Assembly (NCBI RefSeq): GCF_030055635.1
Contig: NZ_JASFYM010000008.1
Location: 24,364-88,363 of the forward strand
Source: Methanothrix sp.
GTDB taxonomy: Archaea; Halobacteriota; Methanosarcinia; Methanotrichales; Methanotrichaceae
Reading direction: 5' to 3'
DNA length: 64,000 nucleotides
The position numbers and the translations under genes were made by a program. Below, piece by piece: positions 51,980-61,741 of this stretch; position 1 is the first letter of the stretch, and each line of letters opens with the position of its first letter. The notes under the pieces were generated by a model, which did not search any database, was not told the origin of the DNA, and worked only from the letters and a program-made list of their open reading frames with translations.

Positions 51980-52444
51980 CTAGACCAGCACCCTGCCGTG
52001 CGTGTCGATCTTCCCCTCAGCTATGCGGGTGGAGCTGATCCTTATGTTGTCCTCGGCCATCTTGTACTCGATCTGCACTATCTTCAGAGGTCTCAATCCG
52101 TTCTCGCGCCTTATCTCGTTTATCCTGTATGCGGTCGGCGCGGTCTCTGGGGAGACGACGATGTAATCGTAATCCTTCTCTATGGCTGATCCGAAGACGT
52201 CGCTGATCTTCTCAACCTCAAATCTCTCCACGCCCAGCTTATCCCTCAGAACCCTCCGGAGATTTTTAAGCCTTGTATCGAAGTCCCTGACAGGCCTCTT
52301 CCTCTGGCTCCTCGCCATCTCATCCGATGTGAGGGCTATCACCACTGTTCCATCCTCTCCGGCGACCTCGAAGGCTTTTTTCAGGAGAGCGAGATGGCCA
52401 TCGTGAATCGGGTCGAATGTTCCACCTACGGCAACTCTGGCCAT
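51980..52444 (-). CDS. coaD: phosphopantetheine adenylyltransferase, archaeal type
   Basis: The 154-residue nucleotidyltransferase makes dephospho-CoA from phosphopantetheine and ATP. Motifs: GGTFDPIHDGHLALL (HxGH as HDGH), ALTSDEMARSQRKR, and SSTRIAEG. ATG 52444 is chosen although the frame extends upstream; a TATA box TTATACC lies about 27 bases ahead (minus strand), so the message is leaderless. It ends the pycA-birA-JAMM-ribL row but has its own promoter. Confidence 0.92.
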   Translation of the reverse strand: MARVAVGGTFDPIHDGHLALLKKAFEVAGEDGTVVIALTSDEMARSQRKRPVRDFDTRLKNLRRVLRDKLGVERFEVEKISDVFGSAIEKDYDYIVVSPETAPTAYRINEIRRENGLRPLKIVQIEYKMAEDNIRISSTRIAEGKIDTHGRVLV

Positions 52445-52497
52445 ACGTGCGCCAGAAGGAAGCGATCGGTATAAGTAACTACCGCCTGCGCGATCTG

Positions 52498-52917
52498 TTA
52501 GCATCTTTCCTTGAGGATCTTCTCCACGATCTGCCTCGAGCTGCAGAGCTCGCATGTCTCCCTTTCAGAGATCCTCACGACCCTCGCATGCAGGCCCCTT
52601 CTTCTGAGCTCTTCCTTTAGCCAGCTCTCATCCATGTACTGGTCGTAGCCCAGCGTGATTATATCCGGCCTGAGATCCCTCACGGGCTCGAAGATGTCTG
52701 TCCTGCTTCCCAGAACAGCCATATCAACCATCTTCAGAGCCGAGACCATCCGCAGCCTCTGATCCTCAGGAATGACCGGCTTGGGCTTGTGCCTCACATT
52801 GGCATCCCTTGCAACAACAACCACGAGCTCATCTCCAAGAGCTCTTGAGCGCTCCAGGTAGAGAAGATGCCCTGGATGCAGTATATCGAAAGTACCGGTC
52901 GCCATCACCCTTGTCAT
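52498..52917 (-). CDS. ribL: FAD synthetase, archaeal RibL type
   Basis: The 139-residue cytidylyltransferase-like protein transfers AMP to FMN to make FAD. Motifs: GTFDILHPGHLLYLERS, ARDANVRHKPKP, LGYDQYMDE, and two cysteines near the C-terminus (ETCELCSSRQ) as in Methanocaldococcus RibL, which is sensitive to their oxidation. ATG 52917 is preferred, with GGAGG a few bases ahead; ATG 52905 is also possible. It follows the JAMM gene by 50 bases. Confidence 0.88.
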   Translation of the reverse strand: MTRVMATGTFDILHPGHLLYLERSRALGDELVVVVARDANVRHKPKPVIPEDQRLRMVSALKMVDMAVLGSRTDIFEPVRDLRPDIITLGYDQYMDESWLKEELRRRGLHARVVRISERETCELCSSRQIVEKILKERC

Positions 52918-52967
52918 AACGCCTCCGTGGAGGGCAGCAGAGCATCTGAACTGAAGCACGGGACGTT

Positions 52968-53342
52968 TCATTCCTCCATCACAATAAGATCTCTCCTTCT
53001 CCCGGAGGAGTCGTAGCATCTCCAGCTTCTCTCATCAAACGGTGGAAATGCGATTATGTGGTAGCTGCCAGTTCGGGAGAAGAACTCCAGGTCCTCCTGG
53101 GACGGAGCAGGATTCGGCACCGGATGGCTGTGGCATGATCCGACAATCGGCATGCTCGGCAGCATGTACAAAGGAACCCAGGCCATCCATTCAGAGGACT
53201 CTGTCCCCGGAAGGATCAGTATCTCCGATATCACCCCCTCTCTGGCCTGAAGCAGCCCCGCGAACTCTCGAGGCATCGACGATCTGCTCGCCTCCAGTAT
53301 GAACTCCAGCGCTTCCCTTGATATCCCCTTAACCCTACGCAT
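52968..53342 (-). CDS. JAMM/MPN-domain metalloprotease-like protein
   Basis: The 124-residue protein has the JAMM zinc motif HSHPVPNPAPSQED (H-x-H-x7-S-x2-D) and an upstream Glu in PREFAGLL, so the catalytic set is complete. Archaeal JAMM proteins remove ubiquitin-like SAMP modifiers, or in short forms act in sulfur carrier processing; substrate unknown. ATG 53342 overlaps the end of birA by eight bases. Confidence 0.87.
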   Translation of the reverse strand: MRRVKGISREALEFILEASRSSMPREFAGLLQAREGVISEILILPGTESSEWMAWVPLYMLPSMPIVGSCHSHPVPNPAPSQEDLEFFSRTGSYHIIAFPPFDERSWRCYDSSGRRRDLIVMEE

Positions 53343-54336
53343 ATCTGCTGACCTCCTCAGCCTGGGGTCCGGCGCCTGTGCTCTGCTCAGCAGATCTTAG
53401 ATGAATGCAGTCTCCCGCCAGAATCCTAATAAGATTGCCATCATCTCTTCTCAGGATCAGGGCTCCATCCGGCTCCAGCGAGACCGCAAGGCCTGTCACA
53501 TCGCCGAACCCCTGGACCCTGACCCGCCGGTTGATTGTATCGGAGAGCCTCACCCACTCCTGGTACACTTCCCCGGATTCGAGCAGTGCCCGCATCTCCT
53601 CAAGCACTCTTGTAATGAGCTCTCCCCGTGCGATCTCCCTCTGAAGCTCCGCAGAGATCGTGGTCGCGTTCCATTCCTCAGGCAGGGAGGAGGCGCTCAT
53701 ATTCGCATTTATCCCGATACCAATGATTATGTGATTTATGATATCAAGCTCCGCCGATATCTCCGTCAGTATCCCGCAGATCTTTCTACCATTGACAAGC
53801 ACATCGTTGGGCCACTTTATTCTTGCATTCAGATCGTAAAGATCCCTCAGCGATCTGCAGACAGCGACAGATGCGGCCATCGTGTACCTGAACGCCTCAG
53901 AGGGCGCGGCCATCGGCTTCAGGATTATGCTCATCCATATGCCGCCTGGAGGGGAGAGCCATTCCCTGCCGAGCCGCCCCCTGCCTGCGGTCTGGACCTC
54001 AGCTATCACCACCGTCCAGCTCTCGGACTCGCTCGCGATCTCCCTTGCGAAATCGTTTGTGGATCCGACGCTCTCAAGCATTATGAGCCTGCTGCAGAGA
54101 TGCTTTGGGATATGGAGATGCACCGGCTCAGGGCCGAGGAGCCTGTAGCCGAGCCGCGTGGAGGCCTCTATCCTGTAGCCCATCGAGCGAAGGTGCTGGA
54201 TGTGCTTCCATACGGCTGCACGGCTTATCCCCAGCGCATCCCCAATCGCCTTTCCAGAGACCCAGCCTCCGGAAGCCGCCCTGAGCATGCGTATGATGCT
54301 GCAGGAGATCTCCTCAGCTCTTCGCCTCTCCTTCAT
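53335..54336 (-). CDS. birA: biotin-protein ligase with DNA-binding N-terminus
   Basis: The 333-residue protein has an N-terminal winged helix ([26 protein letters not shown]) and the ligase domain with [45 protein letters not shown] and the C-terminal SH3-like domain. It biotinylates the carboxyl carrier protein of pyruvate carboxylase (PycB), and the winged helix suggests it also represses the biotin operon. It follows pycA by overlap (start 54336 within pycA end 54314), the arrangement known from Methanothermobacter. ATG 54342 is an alternative start. Confidence 0.92.
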   Translation of the reverse strand: MKERRRAEEISCSIIRMLRAASGGWVSGKAIGDALGISRAAVWKHIQHLRSMGYRIEASTRLGYRLLGPEPVHLHIPKHLCSRLIMLESVGSTNDFAREIASESESWTVVIAEVQTAGRGRLGREWLSPPGGIWMSIILKPMAAPSEAFRYTMAASVAVCRSLRDLYDLNARIKWPNDVLVNGRKICGILTEISAELDIINHIIIGIGINANMSASSLPEEWNATTISAELQREIARGELITRVLEEMRALLESGEVYQEWVRLSDTINRRVRVQGFGDVTGLAVSLEPDGALILRRDDGNLIRILAGDCIHLRSAEQSTGAGPQAEEVSRYA

Positions 54337-55813
54337 CCTCATCAGATCTGTAGAGCGAGAGGTATGCACCCACAGCAGCCGAGACGGCGGCGATCTTTCT
54401 CGTGTCCGCACCGAGCGCAGAGGCGAGGCTCTCGCGCTTCTCCTTCTCCTCGGCCACTATCCTCTTCACGTCATCAAGGATGTTCTCCTCCCTGATGAAG
54501 TGCGTGTTGATCTCTCCTCTCCTGAACCGCTCGTTTCTCAGAACAGCCTTGTGGAACGGTATGTTCGTCGTGACCCCCACAATAATGTACTCGTATAGAG
54601 CCCTCTCCATCCTGGCTATCGCCTCGTTTCTGTCCCTTCCATGCGCCACGAGCTTTGATATCAGCGAGTCGTAGTACGGCGGGATCACGTAGCCTGTGTA
54701 GACTCCGCTGTCCACCCTGATTCCAGGCCCTCCGGGGCTCCTGTACCTCTTGAGCCTGCCTGGCGATGGAGCGAAATCGTTCATGGGATCCTCTGCGTTT
54801 ATCCTGCACTCTATCGCCCATCCACGTATCTCTATCTCGTTCTGGCTGAAGCTCAGATCCTCGCCTGCAGCTACAGAGATCTGCTCCTTTGCGAGATCTA
54901 TGCCTGTTATCATCTCTGTTATCGGGTGCTCCACCTGGAGCCTCGTGTTCATCTCCAGGAAGTAGAAGTCTCCATGAGAGTACATGAACTCTACAGTCCC
55001 AGCGCTCCTGTAGCGTATGGCCTTCGCAGCCCTCACCGCTATCTCTCCCATCCTCTTCCTGAGCTCCGGGGTCATTATTGGGGATGGGGCTTCCTCGATC
55101 AGCTTCTGGTGGCGTCTCTGGATCGAGCACTCCCTCTCTGATACGTAGACCGTTCTTCCCCTGTTGTCTGCCATTATCTGGAATTCGATATGCCTCGGCT
55201 CGGTCAGGTACTTCTCCAGATAGACTGTGCCATCGCCGAACGCTGACGTTGCTATCGACTGGGCCGATGCCACAGCAGGGGCTAGATCCTCGGGCCTGTC
55301 GACGATCTTCATGCCGATCCCTCCGCCACCAGCTGCTGGCTTTATTATGACCGGATAGCCGATCCGCTCCGCGATGTCCGCAATCTCCTCCGGGTCAGAT
55401 ATGCCCTTCTCAGTGCCGGGCACTATCGGCACCCCTGCATCCCTCATCATCTGCCTGGCGGTTATCTTCGAGCCCATCGCGTCGATGGAGCTGCTGGACG
55501 GCCCTATGAACACAATCCCGTTCTCCTCACACAGCTTCGCAAACGCTGGATTCTCAGCCAGAAAACCGTAGCCGGGATGTATCGCCTCAGCGCCGGTCTG
55601 AAGTGCTGCCTTCACGATCTTATCCATGTTGAGATAGCTCTCCGATGAGGGGGACGGCCCGATGTAGACTGCCTCGTCAGCGTACTTTGCGAAGAGCGCG
55701 TTCTTGTCCGCATCTGAATACACTGCAACGCTCAGGACGCCGAGCTCCCTGCAGGCTCTCATTATGCGGATTGCAATCTCCCCACGGTTTGCGACCAGGA
55801 TCTTCTTGAACAT
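54314..55813 (-). CDS. pycA: pyruvate carboxylase subunit A (biotin carboxylase)
   Basis: The 499-residue ATP-grasp enzyme carboxylates biotin. Motifs: [48 protein letters not shown], and [14 protein letters not shown]. In methanogens it pairs with PycB to make oxaloacetate from pyruvate for biosynthesis; neighbour birA supports this over acetyl-CoA carboxylase. TTG 55825 is also in frame, but ATG 55813 matches the family start. A TATA box TTTTATAAAAC lies about 50 bases ahead. PycB is not in the window. Confidence 0.93.
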   Translation of the reverse strand: MFKKILVANRGEIAIRIMRACRELGVLSVAVYSDADKNALFAKYADEAVYIGPSPSSESYLNMDKIVKAALQTGAEAIHPGYGFLAENPAFAKLCEENGIVFIGPSSSSIDAMGSKITARQMMRDAGVPIVPGTEKGISDPEEIADIAERIGYPVIIKPAAGGGGIGMKIVDRPEDLAPAVASAQSIATSAFGDGTVYLEKYLTEPRHIEFQIMADNRGRTVYVSERECSIQRRHQKLIEEAPSPIMTPELRKRMGEIAVRAAKAIRYRSAGTVEFMYSHGDFYFLEMNTRLQVEHPITEMITGIDLAKEQISVAAGEDLSFSQNEIEIRGWAIECRINAEDPMNDFAPSPGRLKRYRSPGGPGIRVDSGVYTGYVIPPYYDSLISKLVAHGRDRNEAIARMERALYEYIIVGVTTNIPFHKAVLRNERFRRGEINTHFIREENILDDVKRIVAEEKEKRESLASALGADTRKIAAVSAAVGAYLSLYRSDEDEGEAKS

Positions 55814-55924
55814 CCCCAAACCCAATGCTCTACAAAGGTAAAACCTTTTTGGGAAAATGTTTTATAAAATAAAATATTACGCATGTTTGTGAAGATCTTT
55901 AAGGCTCATAGTTAACCTCATATT

Positions 55925-56392
55925 ATGATCAATCTTGCCAGGATGCTCGCAGACATTCAGTTCGGGAGGGGAGCTGGAGCTGCCCTTTTTCCGGATGGCA
56001 CGACGTTCCAGCTTTCCAGCACACAGCGGCTGAGATATCTTCTCTCAGGGAGGGAGCGGATAGCGACCGTGCGCGCCCGGGACTCACATCTAACGCTCAG
56101 CATGCTCGGCGCTGAGAGGCTGCACATGGCGTTTCCCCATCCTAAACTCAGGGTGGTCGCGTCTCCTGATGCTGTGCCTTTTGTCTCTGCCGGAAAGAAC
56201 CTCTTCGCCAGGCACGTCCTGTACGCAGATCCTGAGATAAGAGCGGGCGATGAGGTGCTGGTCGTTGATGAGAGCGACAGGCTGATCGCCACAGGAAGGG
56301 CAGTTCTCGCGCCTGGGGAGATGCTCCAGATAAAGAGAGGCGTGGCTGTTTCAGTGAGATATGGGATTGAGGAACATGTCCGTCGTGGCTGA
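55925..56392 (+). CDS. PUA-domain protein
   Basis: The 155-residue protein ends in a PUA domain (about 80-150: LRVVASPDAVPFVSAGKNLFARHVLYADPEI, split here as motifs FVSAGKNLFARHV and GDEVLVVDESDRLIATGRA), the RNA-binding fold attached to archaeosine transglycosylase and pseudouridine synthases. It likely binds tRNA or rRNA, with no catalytic domain. ATG 55925 lies about 25 bases after CTTTAAGG, suggesting a leaderless message. It is divergent from pycA and overlaps the start of larE. Confidence 0.83.
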   Translation: MINLARMLADIQFGRGAGAALFPDGTTFQLSSTQRLRYLLSGRERIATVRARDSHLTLSMLGAERLHMAFPHPKLRVVASPDAVPFVSAGKNLFARHVLYADPEIRAGDEVLVVDESDRLIATGRAVLAPGEMLQIKRGVAVSVRYGIEEHVRRG

Positions 56393-57182
56393 GAAGCTCG
56401 ATATTCTAAGGGAGATAGTCGCCTCCAAGGGGAGCATGCTCGTATCTTTCTCTGGAGGTGTCGACAGCAGCCTGCTAGCTGCGGTATCCAGAGATGTTCT
56501 CGGAGAGAGGGCGGTGGCCGTGATCCTGGACTCCCCGCTGATGCCGAGGAGGGAGCTGGAGCATGCGAAGTCTGTTGCTCGACGTCTCGGGATCAAGTGC
56601 ATCGTGGTCGAGCATGATGTCCTCGATCTCGAGAGCGTCGTTGAGAACAGCCCGGATAGATGTTATCACTGCAAGAAATCATCTGGAGGAATTCTCAGGA
56701 AGATCGCAGCCTCTCTCGGCATCAGCTGCGTGGCAGACGGCGTCAACACCACCGACTACGATGATTACCGCCCGGGGATAAAAGCATGTGATGAAGAAGG
56801 TATATGCCATCCGTTTGTTGATGCTGGCATATCGAAATCTGATATCAGGGAGATATCAAGATCCATCGGACTTGATTTCTGGAGCAGACCATCGTCTGCA
56901 TGCCTCGCATCCAGGATCCCATACGGCGTGCGCATAACATCGCATGCGCTTAAAAGAGTGGAGCTGGCGGAGGATGTGCTGAAGGATACCGGACTCTCAC
57001 AGGTCCGCGTGAGAGCGCATGGCGATCTCGCCAGGATTGAGGTTCTTCCGTCTGAGATCCAACAGGTTCTGATGCACAGGGATAGCATCGTGAATGCGCT
57101 CAAAGAGCTGGGATTTTCGTATATCACACTCGATCTCGAGGGCTACAGGAGCGGAAGCATGAATGCAAGTATCTGGAGGTAA
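56361..57182 (+). CDS. larE: LarE-type ATP-dependent sulfur transferase
   Basis: The 273-residue PP-loop enzyme (SFSGGVDSSL, residues 29-38) adenylates and then adds sulfur to the pyridinium dicarboxylate precursor of the nickel-pincer cofactor. It has three cysteines: C101 and C104 (RCYHCKK) and C181 (SSACLAS). Forms with only the last lose it as a sacrificial sulfur source, while three-Cys forms can hold a 4Fe-4S cluster that delivers sulfur. This one is of the second kind by sequence. ATG 56361 overlaps the PUA gene; ATG 56376 (GAGG ahead) is an alternative. LarB and LarC are not in the window. Confidence 0.87.
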   Translation: MGLRNMSVVAEKLDILREIVASKGSMLVSFSGGVDSSLLAAVSRDVLGERAVAVILDSPLMPRRELEHAKSVARRLGIKCIVVEHDVLDLESVVENSPDRCYHCKKSSGGILRKIAASLGISCVADGVNTTDYDDYRPGIKACDEEGICHPFVDAGISKSDIREISRSIGLDFWSRPSSACLASRIPYGVRITSHALKRVELAEDVLKDTGLSQVRVRAHGDLARIEVLPSEIQQVLMHRDSIVNALKELGFSYITLDLEGYRSGSMNASIWR

Positions 57183-57345
57183 GAGCTTTAAGCTCAGAGC
57201 ACGCCTCGATCGGACATATCAACCTAAATGGATCGATCATCGTCGATCGATGATTTTCACAGGCGCTAAAACACAAATTACAATCGCCGCATCCTGAGGA
57301 TCAAGATCGCACCACGACGCTGAAAATAGCGCTGTAAGCAAAGCC

Positions 57346-57598
57346 GGTGGTCTACCTCTGACATGCGGATAAGTGCAAAAGCAATATTTGAGGAGATTCA
57401 TAACCATCAACCACGCTGCAGGGCGCCGGACAATTATTAACAGGTCCCATGATATCGATTTCCATGCCGACATCGTTCAAAATAAAGTCGTGTGCTTGAA
57501 TCATCGAATTCGGAGGCATGCGACGCCGTGGGTTTCATGCAACATTATGCCGGTGAGTGCTGGTCCCTGAGACATGTTCAGTGATTCAGGTACACGAC
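57346..57598 (+). mobile_element. composite: left part of element C4 joined to an F-prime element
   Basis: GGTGGTCTACC (57346-57356) to about 57486 is the left two-thirds of family C; there it runs into GTCGTGTGCTTGAATCA, which ends with TGATTCAGGTACACGAC at 57598 (F-prime, 112 bp, inverted ends). The same junction (CAAA-TAAA / GTCGTGT) occurs at 61884. The right third of C is missing. Confidence 0.65.
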
Positions 57599-57703
57599 CC
57601 TATCATGTATCTGCTACTCCTGTTGCATCTTGGGGATGAACCCTTCCGCACAACATTCGATACTGATATAAAATTTTAATAAGTAGCGTGCAGATTAAAG
57701 CGT

Positions 57704-58537
57704 ATGATTATAGTGGTCTCAGATGTGCACATGGCTGAGCGGCTCAACGACCGCCAGGTAGAAGCCGACGATGCCATGTTTCTGGAGTTCTTGGATCGTA
57801 TAGCATCAGACCAGCTCAGCAGCGGTGGGCACCTTGTCCTTTTGGGGGATATCGTTGATCTGTGGAGACGGGATTTCGGGAGAGCCCTTATGGATAGCGA
57901 GTCTATGCTATCAAAGCTCGTAGAGATAAGCAGAAAGGCCACAGTCCACTATGTTGCAGGAAACCACGACCTCCATATGCTCAGGATGTGTGAGTTAGCA
58001 GGTAGTCGCTTTCCATTCGAGGTAACAAAGACCCTCCCGCTCGAGGATGATGGGACCAAGCTGTTCTTCATCCACGGCTACCAGCTGGAGGTGCTGGCGA
58101 ACCCTTATTGCAAATCCATGACAGCCTACGAGACATTCGCTGAAGGACTCTGCCTGGCCGGCGACGATACAGGTAATGCTGCTGACAAGCTATGGGATAC
58201 CTTCAAGGTGGCCAAGTCGGCGCTTGATGGCATTAAGCGTCTACCTTCAGATGTGAAAGGTGCTATCGATTCCATGATGCAGTCACCGGGAATCAGGATG
58301 ACTGGCCCCCATAATGTGCGAACAATAGTAGAGCAGCTCGCATCATCGATGGCTAGGGTCGTCTATCTCGGAATGAAGCCTGATGAGTTCCTGATATTTG
58401 GTCATACTCACCGTCCATTCTGCGATCAGAAGAACCACGTTGCGAACACAGGCTCATGGAATAAAGAGCCATGCGATCACTACAGCTTCATCGAGATCGA
58501 TGAGGGACACATCACGCCCAAAACGTTCCTTCCTTAA
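57704..58537 (+). CDS. metallophosphoesterase
   Basis: The 277-residue protein has the calcineurin-like motifs VVSDVHMAE, LLGDIVDLW, AGNHDLHML, FIHGYQ and FGHTHRPF for a two-metal site. The pattern is near the UDP-2,3-diacylglucosamine hydrolase branch, but archaeal members act on other phosphoesters, so the substrate is open. It has lower GC than the neighbouring genes. ATATAAAATTTTAA about 30 bases ahead of ATG 57704 suggests a leaderless message. It is single between repeat-rich gaps. Confidence 0.87.
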   Translation: MIIVVSDVHMAERLNDRQVEADDAMFLEFLDRIASDQLSSGGHLVLLGDIVDLWRRDFGRALMDSESMLSKLVEISRKATVHYVAGNHDLHMLRMCELAGSRFPFEVTKTLPLEDDGTKLFFIHGYQLEVLANPYCKSMTAYETFAEGLCLAGDDTGNAADKLWDTFKVAKSALDGIKRLPSDVKGAIDSMMQSPGIRMTGPHNVRTIVEQLASSMARVVYLGMKPDEFLIFGHTHRPFCDQKNHVANTGSWNKEPCDHYSFIEIDEGHITPKTFLP

Positions 58538-58570
58538 GCTACCTTTTTCGCATGATTCGCTCTCAGTCCA

Positions 58571-58625
58571 CCTGAAACGTGCAGGTAAGCGCAAAAACAA
58601 TAACTTCAGGCCAGTTGTCAGGTGC
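58571..58625 (+). repeat. diverged fragment of element C (left part)
   Basis: GTGCAGGTAAGCGCAAAAACAA and TAACTTCAGG match the GTGTGGATAAGTGCAAAAGCAATAGCTTCAGG segment of family C (compared in pieces). No ends are preserved. The remainder of the 58538-58913 gap shows nothing recognised. Confidence 0.4.
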
Positions 58626-58913
58626 ACCATCTGAGATGCGTCTCCGGCACACTGCCAGATCTCTCGGCGAGCAGGGCAATCTCAGGCGTTCGTAGGTGTG
58701 GAGTGACGAGCGGCTGATGGAGGGGAGATTGAAGCCAGAGTGAGAATATGTGGCAACATGAACGAAACGCAATCCGCACAGCTTTCCTATGGACGTCAGC
58801 AAGATAACGCCAGAGCAAAACTCAAAAGACACTGCAATATGGTAAAAAATCGATGTCACTGAGCACTGTGAGGGAGATTCCTCCGCCACTGTGCTCCAGG
58901 AGGATCTGTGATC

Positions 58914-60083
58914 TCACATAACGAGCTGCAGCACATCTCTCTCTGCGGATGCAGTGCCTGAGCGGCGCTCTGTAACAGTCTGCACGATCCTTCCGCTGGA
59001 ATCATAAGTCGCTGTGAGCATGTAGTTATCGTTGTTTGTCTCCTCCATGACGAGTCCGTCCTGGCCGCTGTAAAGCACGCTCACAACCATTCCAGTGTTA
59101 GGATCGCTGTCCACGACGCCTGTAGGAAGAGATAGGGCCTCCTGTGGAACCCACAAGCCCATGAGCTGGGCGATGCCAGACACTAAAGGCACATATGTAA
59201 GCTGCACGGCCTCTGCAGTGCGCGCCTGCTGCCTGCCCTCGAAGAACCTTTTATGGACCTTTTGTATTTGCAGCTCCACATCCAGTGGAGATGCAGTGGG
59301 CGCTACGTCTGGCAGCTGCGGAAGCCAGAAGTAATGCTGCCCCTGGAAGAGCAGGGTGGTTCCGGGCTGGACCCAGGAGGGCACTGTGCCGTCTCTCCAC
59401 GGAATACTCACCTCACGCAGACCAGACAGCCTCATTATCGCATGCTGTCCGCGACTGTGAATTCCGCCACCTTCTTCAGGCATGGTGGAAGTGTAATCTG
59501 CAGTGTGATGAAGCAGTATGCCAGTGTTAAGGTCGTAGATCATGATCAGAGAAATTCCCTGGGACTGGAAACTGAATCTGATGACATCATACTCCCTCCC
59601 ACCAAGCTCGTATTTTCCACGATCCACGTACAGATCCTCGTCCGCCCTCTCAGGAATTGATCTGAGAACATCCGGGTTGCACCAGAAATCACCGCATCCA
59701 GCTGGATTCACCGAGCCGTAGAAGTTCACCTTCTTCATGCCGCCTGTGGTGGGATCAGGGTAGAATGCCTCGGTCCAGGTGGCCGCCTCTTCGCCATCCA
59801 GCGCCACCACTGTCACCTGCACCAGCCCGGCGCCGGTATCTCCTCCAACGAAGGCCACATTTCCTTCAGTCGTGATATCTGGTGATCCTGCCACCATCTC
59901 ATAGGTGGCCCGGAGACCCTCCTTTATCGCAACAGGAGCTGGCGCCCGGGCGAGTTCCGGGTATCTTATGGTCAGGGGATTGCTCATGCCGCTGGGAAGT
60001 GTCAGCCTCGCGGCATCTGATGCTGTGGTTGAATTAACGATGAGGAGAAGAAACAACATTGTGAACGCAGCTTTTCTGCCCAT
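58914..60083 (-). CDS. large secreted protein of unknown function
   Basis: The 389-residue product has a signal peptide (KAAFTMLFLLLIVNSTTAS) and a beta-rich mature part; a cysteine pair lies in NPAGCGDFWCNPD. Segments such as YEMVAGSPDITTEGNVAF, FYGSVNPAG, IMIYDLNTGILLHH and GLREVSIPWRDG suggest a lipoprotein-carrier or beta-barrel-like fold, but I do not recognise a family. No anchor. GC is typical of the window. ATG 60083 is the only good start. Confidence 0.65.
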   Translation of the reverse strand: MGRKAAFTMLFLLLIVNSTTASDAARLTLPSGMSNPLTIRYPELARAPAPVAIKEGLRATYEMVAGSPDITTEGNVAFVGGDTGAGLVQVTVVALDGEEAATWTEAFYPDPTTGGMKKVNFYGSVNPAGCGDFWCNPDVLRSIPERADEDLYVDRGKYELGGREYDVIRFSFQSQGISLIMIYDLNTGILLHHTADYTSTMPEEGGGIHSRGQHAIMRLSGLREVSIPWRDGTVPSWVQPGTTLLFQGQHYFWLPQLPDVAPTASPLDVELQIQKVHKRFFEGRQQARTAEAVQLTYVPLVSGIAQLMGLWVPQEALSLPTGVVDSDPNTGMVVSVLYSGQDGLVMEETNNDNYMLTATYDSSGRIVQTVTERRSGTASAERDVLQLVM

Positions 60084-60285
60084 AACATCGACTCCATAAT
60101 CGGATCTGTCTTACAAGACGTCACAGGGATCTTTTAAGAATCAGATATCCAAAGCGGATTTACTGCAGGCGTGCTGCTGTAGGCGAAATGGATGATCTGA
60201 GGTTGAGACTGTTCCGTCCTGAGATTCTGTAAAAGCAGCTTTAAATAAATAGTTTCTCTTCGAATCGAAACATCATAAGTTGTTT

Positions 60286-60400
60286 GGTCGTGTACTTGCA
60301 TCATTGAAATCCGCAGCACTCAGTCCATCCAGACTCATGGGATATATTGCTCATCGCTCTCGAATACAGCAGAATCGTTCAGCTATTCGAGTACACAACC
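60286..60400 (+). mobile_element. family F element, copy F2 (uninterrupted)
   Basis: 115 bp with ends GGTCGTGTACTTG / GAGTACACAACC. It shows the sequence that F3 had before its insertions: CTCATGGGATATATTGCTCATC-GCTCTCGAATAC, written here across two parts. No target duplication found. Confidence 0.65.
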
Positions 60401-60468
60401 CAGTATATAAATTGCAAGATTTGTGATCTGTTGCGCGCCGGGAAGCCCAGAGTTGATGCGTGTATCTC

Positions 60469-60519
60469 ACATTCCGCATTAACGCTCCCAGTCCGTAGTA
60501 TTTTCGCATTCTGGTCCGA
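60469..60519 (+). repeat. short repeat G, copy 1
   Basis: About 50 bp, ACATTCCGCATTAACGCT through GTAGTATTTTCGCATTCTGG, is found again at 63624-63672 with three or four changes. Nature unknown. The stretch between it and the next gene (60520-60681) has nothing else recognised. Confidence 0.5.
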
Positions 60520-60681
60520 ACAAATCGTGTACTATCATTGAACTCAGAAGCATGCAGCATCGCAGGATTCATAAGTCTTTGTGTTATTGGATGCTGATTC
60601 CTGAGAGACGGCCAGATGAATCGAGCTCACTGCTGAGAAACAAGCAAGGTCAAAAATGTAAGGGGAAAACTCAGTAGATAG

Positions 60682-61653
60682 CTATTTGTGTATAGCTGCC
60701 CTGGTCATTGTCCTCGTAAAATCTCTCAGCTGCAATCTGTCGTATGTCCCGGCTCTTGGCACCTCATCAGCACTCAGAGCGCGCCTGAATCCCACGTCAG
60801 AGAGCCAGGTTCTATTCGGATCTATGTAGATTTCGATTTTCCTCCCACCTGTGATATTCAGATAATAAATTGTATTTCTCCAATTTGCGTAGTATATCTG
60901 GCCGTTCTGCACGATCAGCCCTTTGATCGGCTCTGCGTTATCGGTATAGACGGTCTCAACAGCACCGGTTCCTGATCTTACCCTGTATATGCTTGCAGGG
61001 ATGCTGTTTCCAGAGCTCAGGTACAGGTTCCCCTCAGTATCGAACGCGAAGTCACCCGCCCACGAGCCGCCAACATCAGAGAGCCTGACCTCGTAGAATG
61101 GAGTCGCGGTTCCGTTGCCTTCAAGCCTGTAAATCATGCCGTTAGCTCCAGCGCCGGTGGCCTCGCTGAAGTAGAGATGCAGATCACCTGCGTCATCCAG
61201 TGCAAATGCTATATCCCTGACGTAGGTGTTGTGCGTGTAGACCACCTGCTCTGCCGAATAGCCCGTGCCGGTCAGGGCTGTTAGATATATTTTGTTCTCG
61301 TTAGCATTGACAAAGTATAGCTTCTCAGGTACCCCTGGATGGAATGCGAAGCTGTAGATGTTTCCACTCCGTCTTGTGTAATGCGGACGCGGCGTTCCTG
61401 TTTGATATACAGAGCCCGGTGACTCCTTCGCGTCTGTATAGTACAAATCCAAAGCCTTAATCGTCTCGTTTGCGAACTCGTTTGTGTAACCGGTCCTTCC
61501 CTCAACAGACTGTGCTGGCGTTAACAAGTTCGCCTGCTCCTTCTGCAATCCTGTGATGGCACCGGCTGTAGATGCCACGAAAATTAGAATGATTGCCAGC
61601 AGTAGCGCTCGAACTAGCTCGCCCCTTTTTATTATTCCTGGACTGGCGAAAAT
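60682..61653 (-). CDS. exported beta-propeller-like protein, probable ATT start
   Basis: The 323-residue product has beta-propeller-like repeats (IYSFAFHPGVPEKLYFVNANE, VRDIAFALDDAGDLHLYFSE, GDFAFDTEGNLYLSSGN, GLIVQNGQIYYANW), as in secreted binding or lyase proteins. The hydrophobic export signal ALLLAIILIFVASTAGA is encoded upstream of the first GTG (61578), so translation must begin earlier; that stretch has no ATG, GTG or TTG before the in-frame TGA (61665). ATT 61653 lies five bases after GGTG of GAGGTGA (61658-61664). KRG before ELVRALLLAI also recalls a class III (pilin-type) signal, but Sec export is equally possible. Promoter sequences TATAAAAAG lie further upstream. Confidence 0.75.
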   Translation of the reverse strand: MFASPGIIKRGELVRALLLAIILIFVASTAGAITGLQKEQANLLTPAQSVEGRTGYTNEFANETIKALDLYYTDAKESPGSVYQTGTPRPHYTRRSGNIYSFAFHPGVPEKLYFVNANENKIYLTALTGTGYSAEQVVYTHNTYVRDIAFALDDAGDLHLYFSEATGAGANGMIYRLEGNGTATPFYEVRLSDVGGSWAGDFAFDTEGNLYLSSGNSIPASIYRVRSGTGAVETVYTDNAEPIKGLIVQNGQIYYANWRNTIYYLNITGGRKIEIYIDPNRTWLSDVGFRRALSADEVPRAGTYDRLQLRDFTRTMTRAAIHK

Positions 61654-61741
61654 ATTCTCACCTCAGGTTCAATTTTAACGATCGTATATGATGATAACGT
61701 CTATTTTAATTTAACTACTTTTTATAGGATGGCACTATGTT

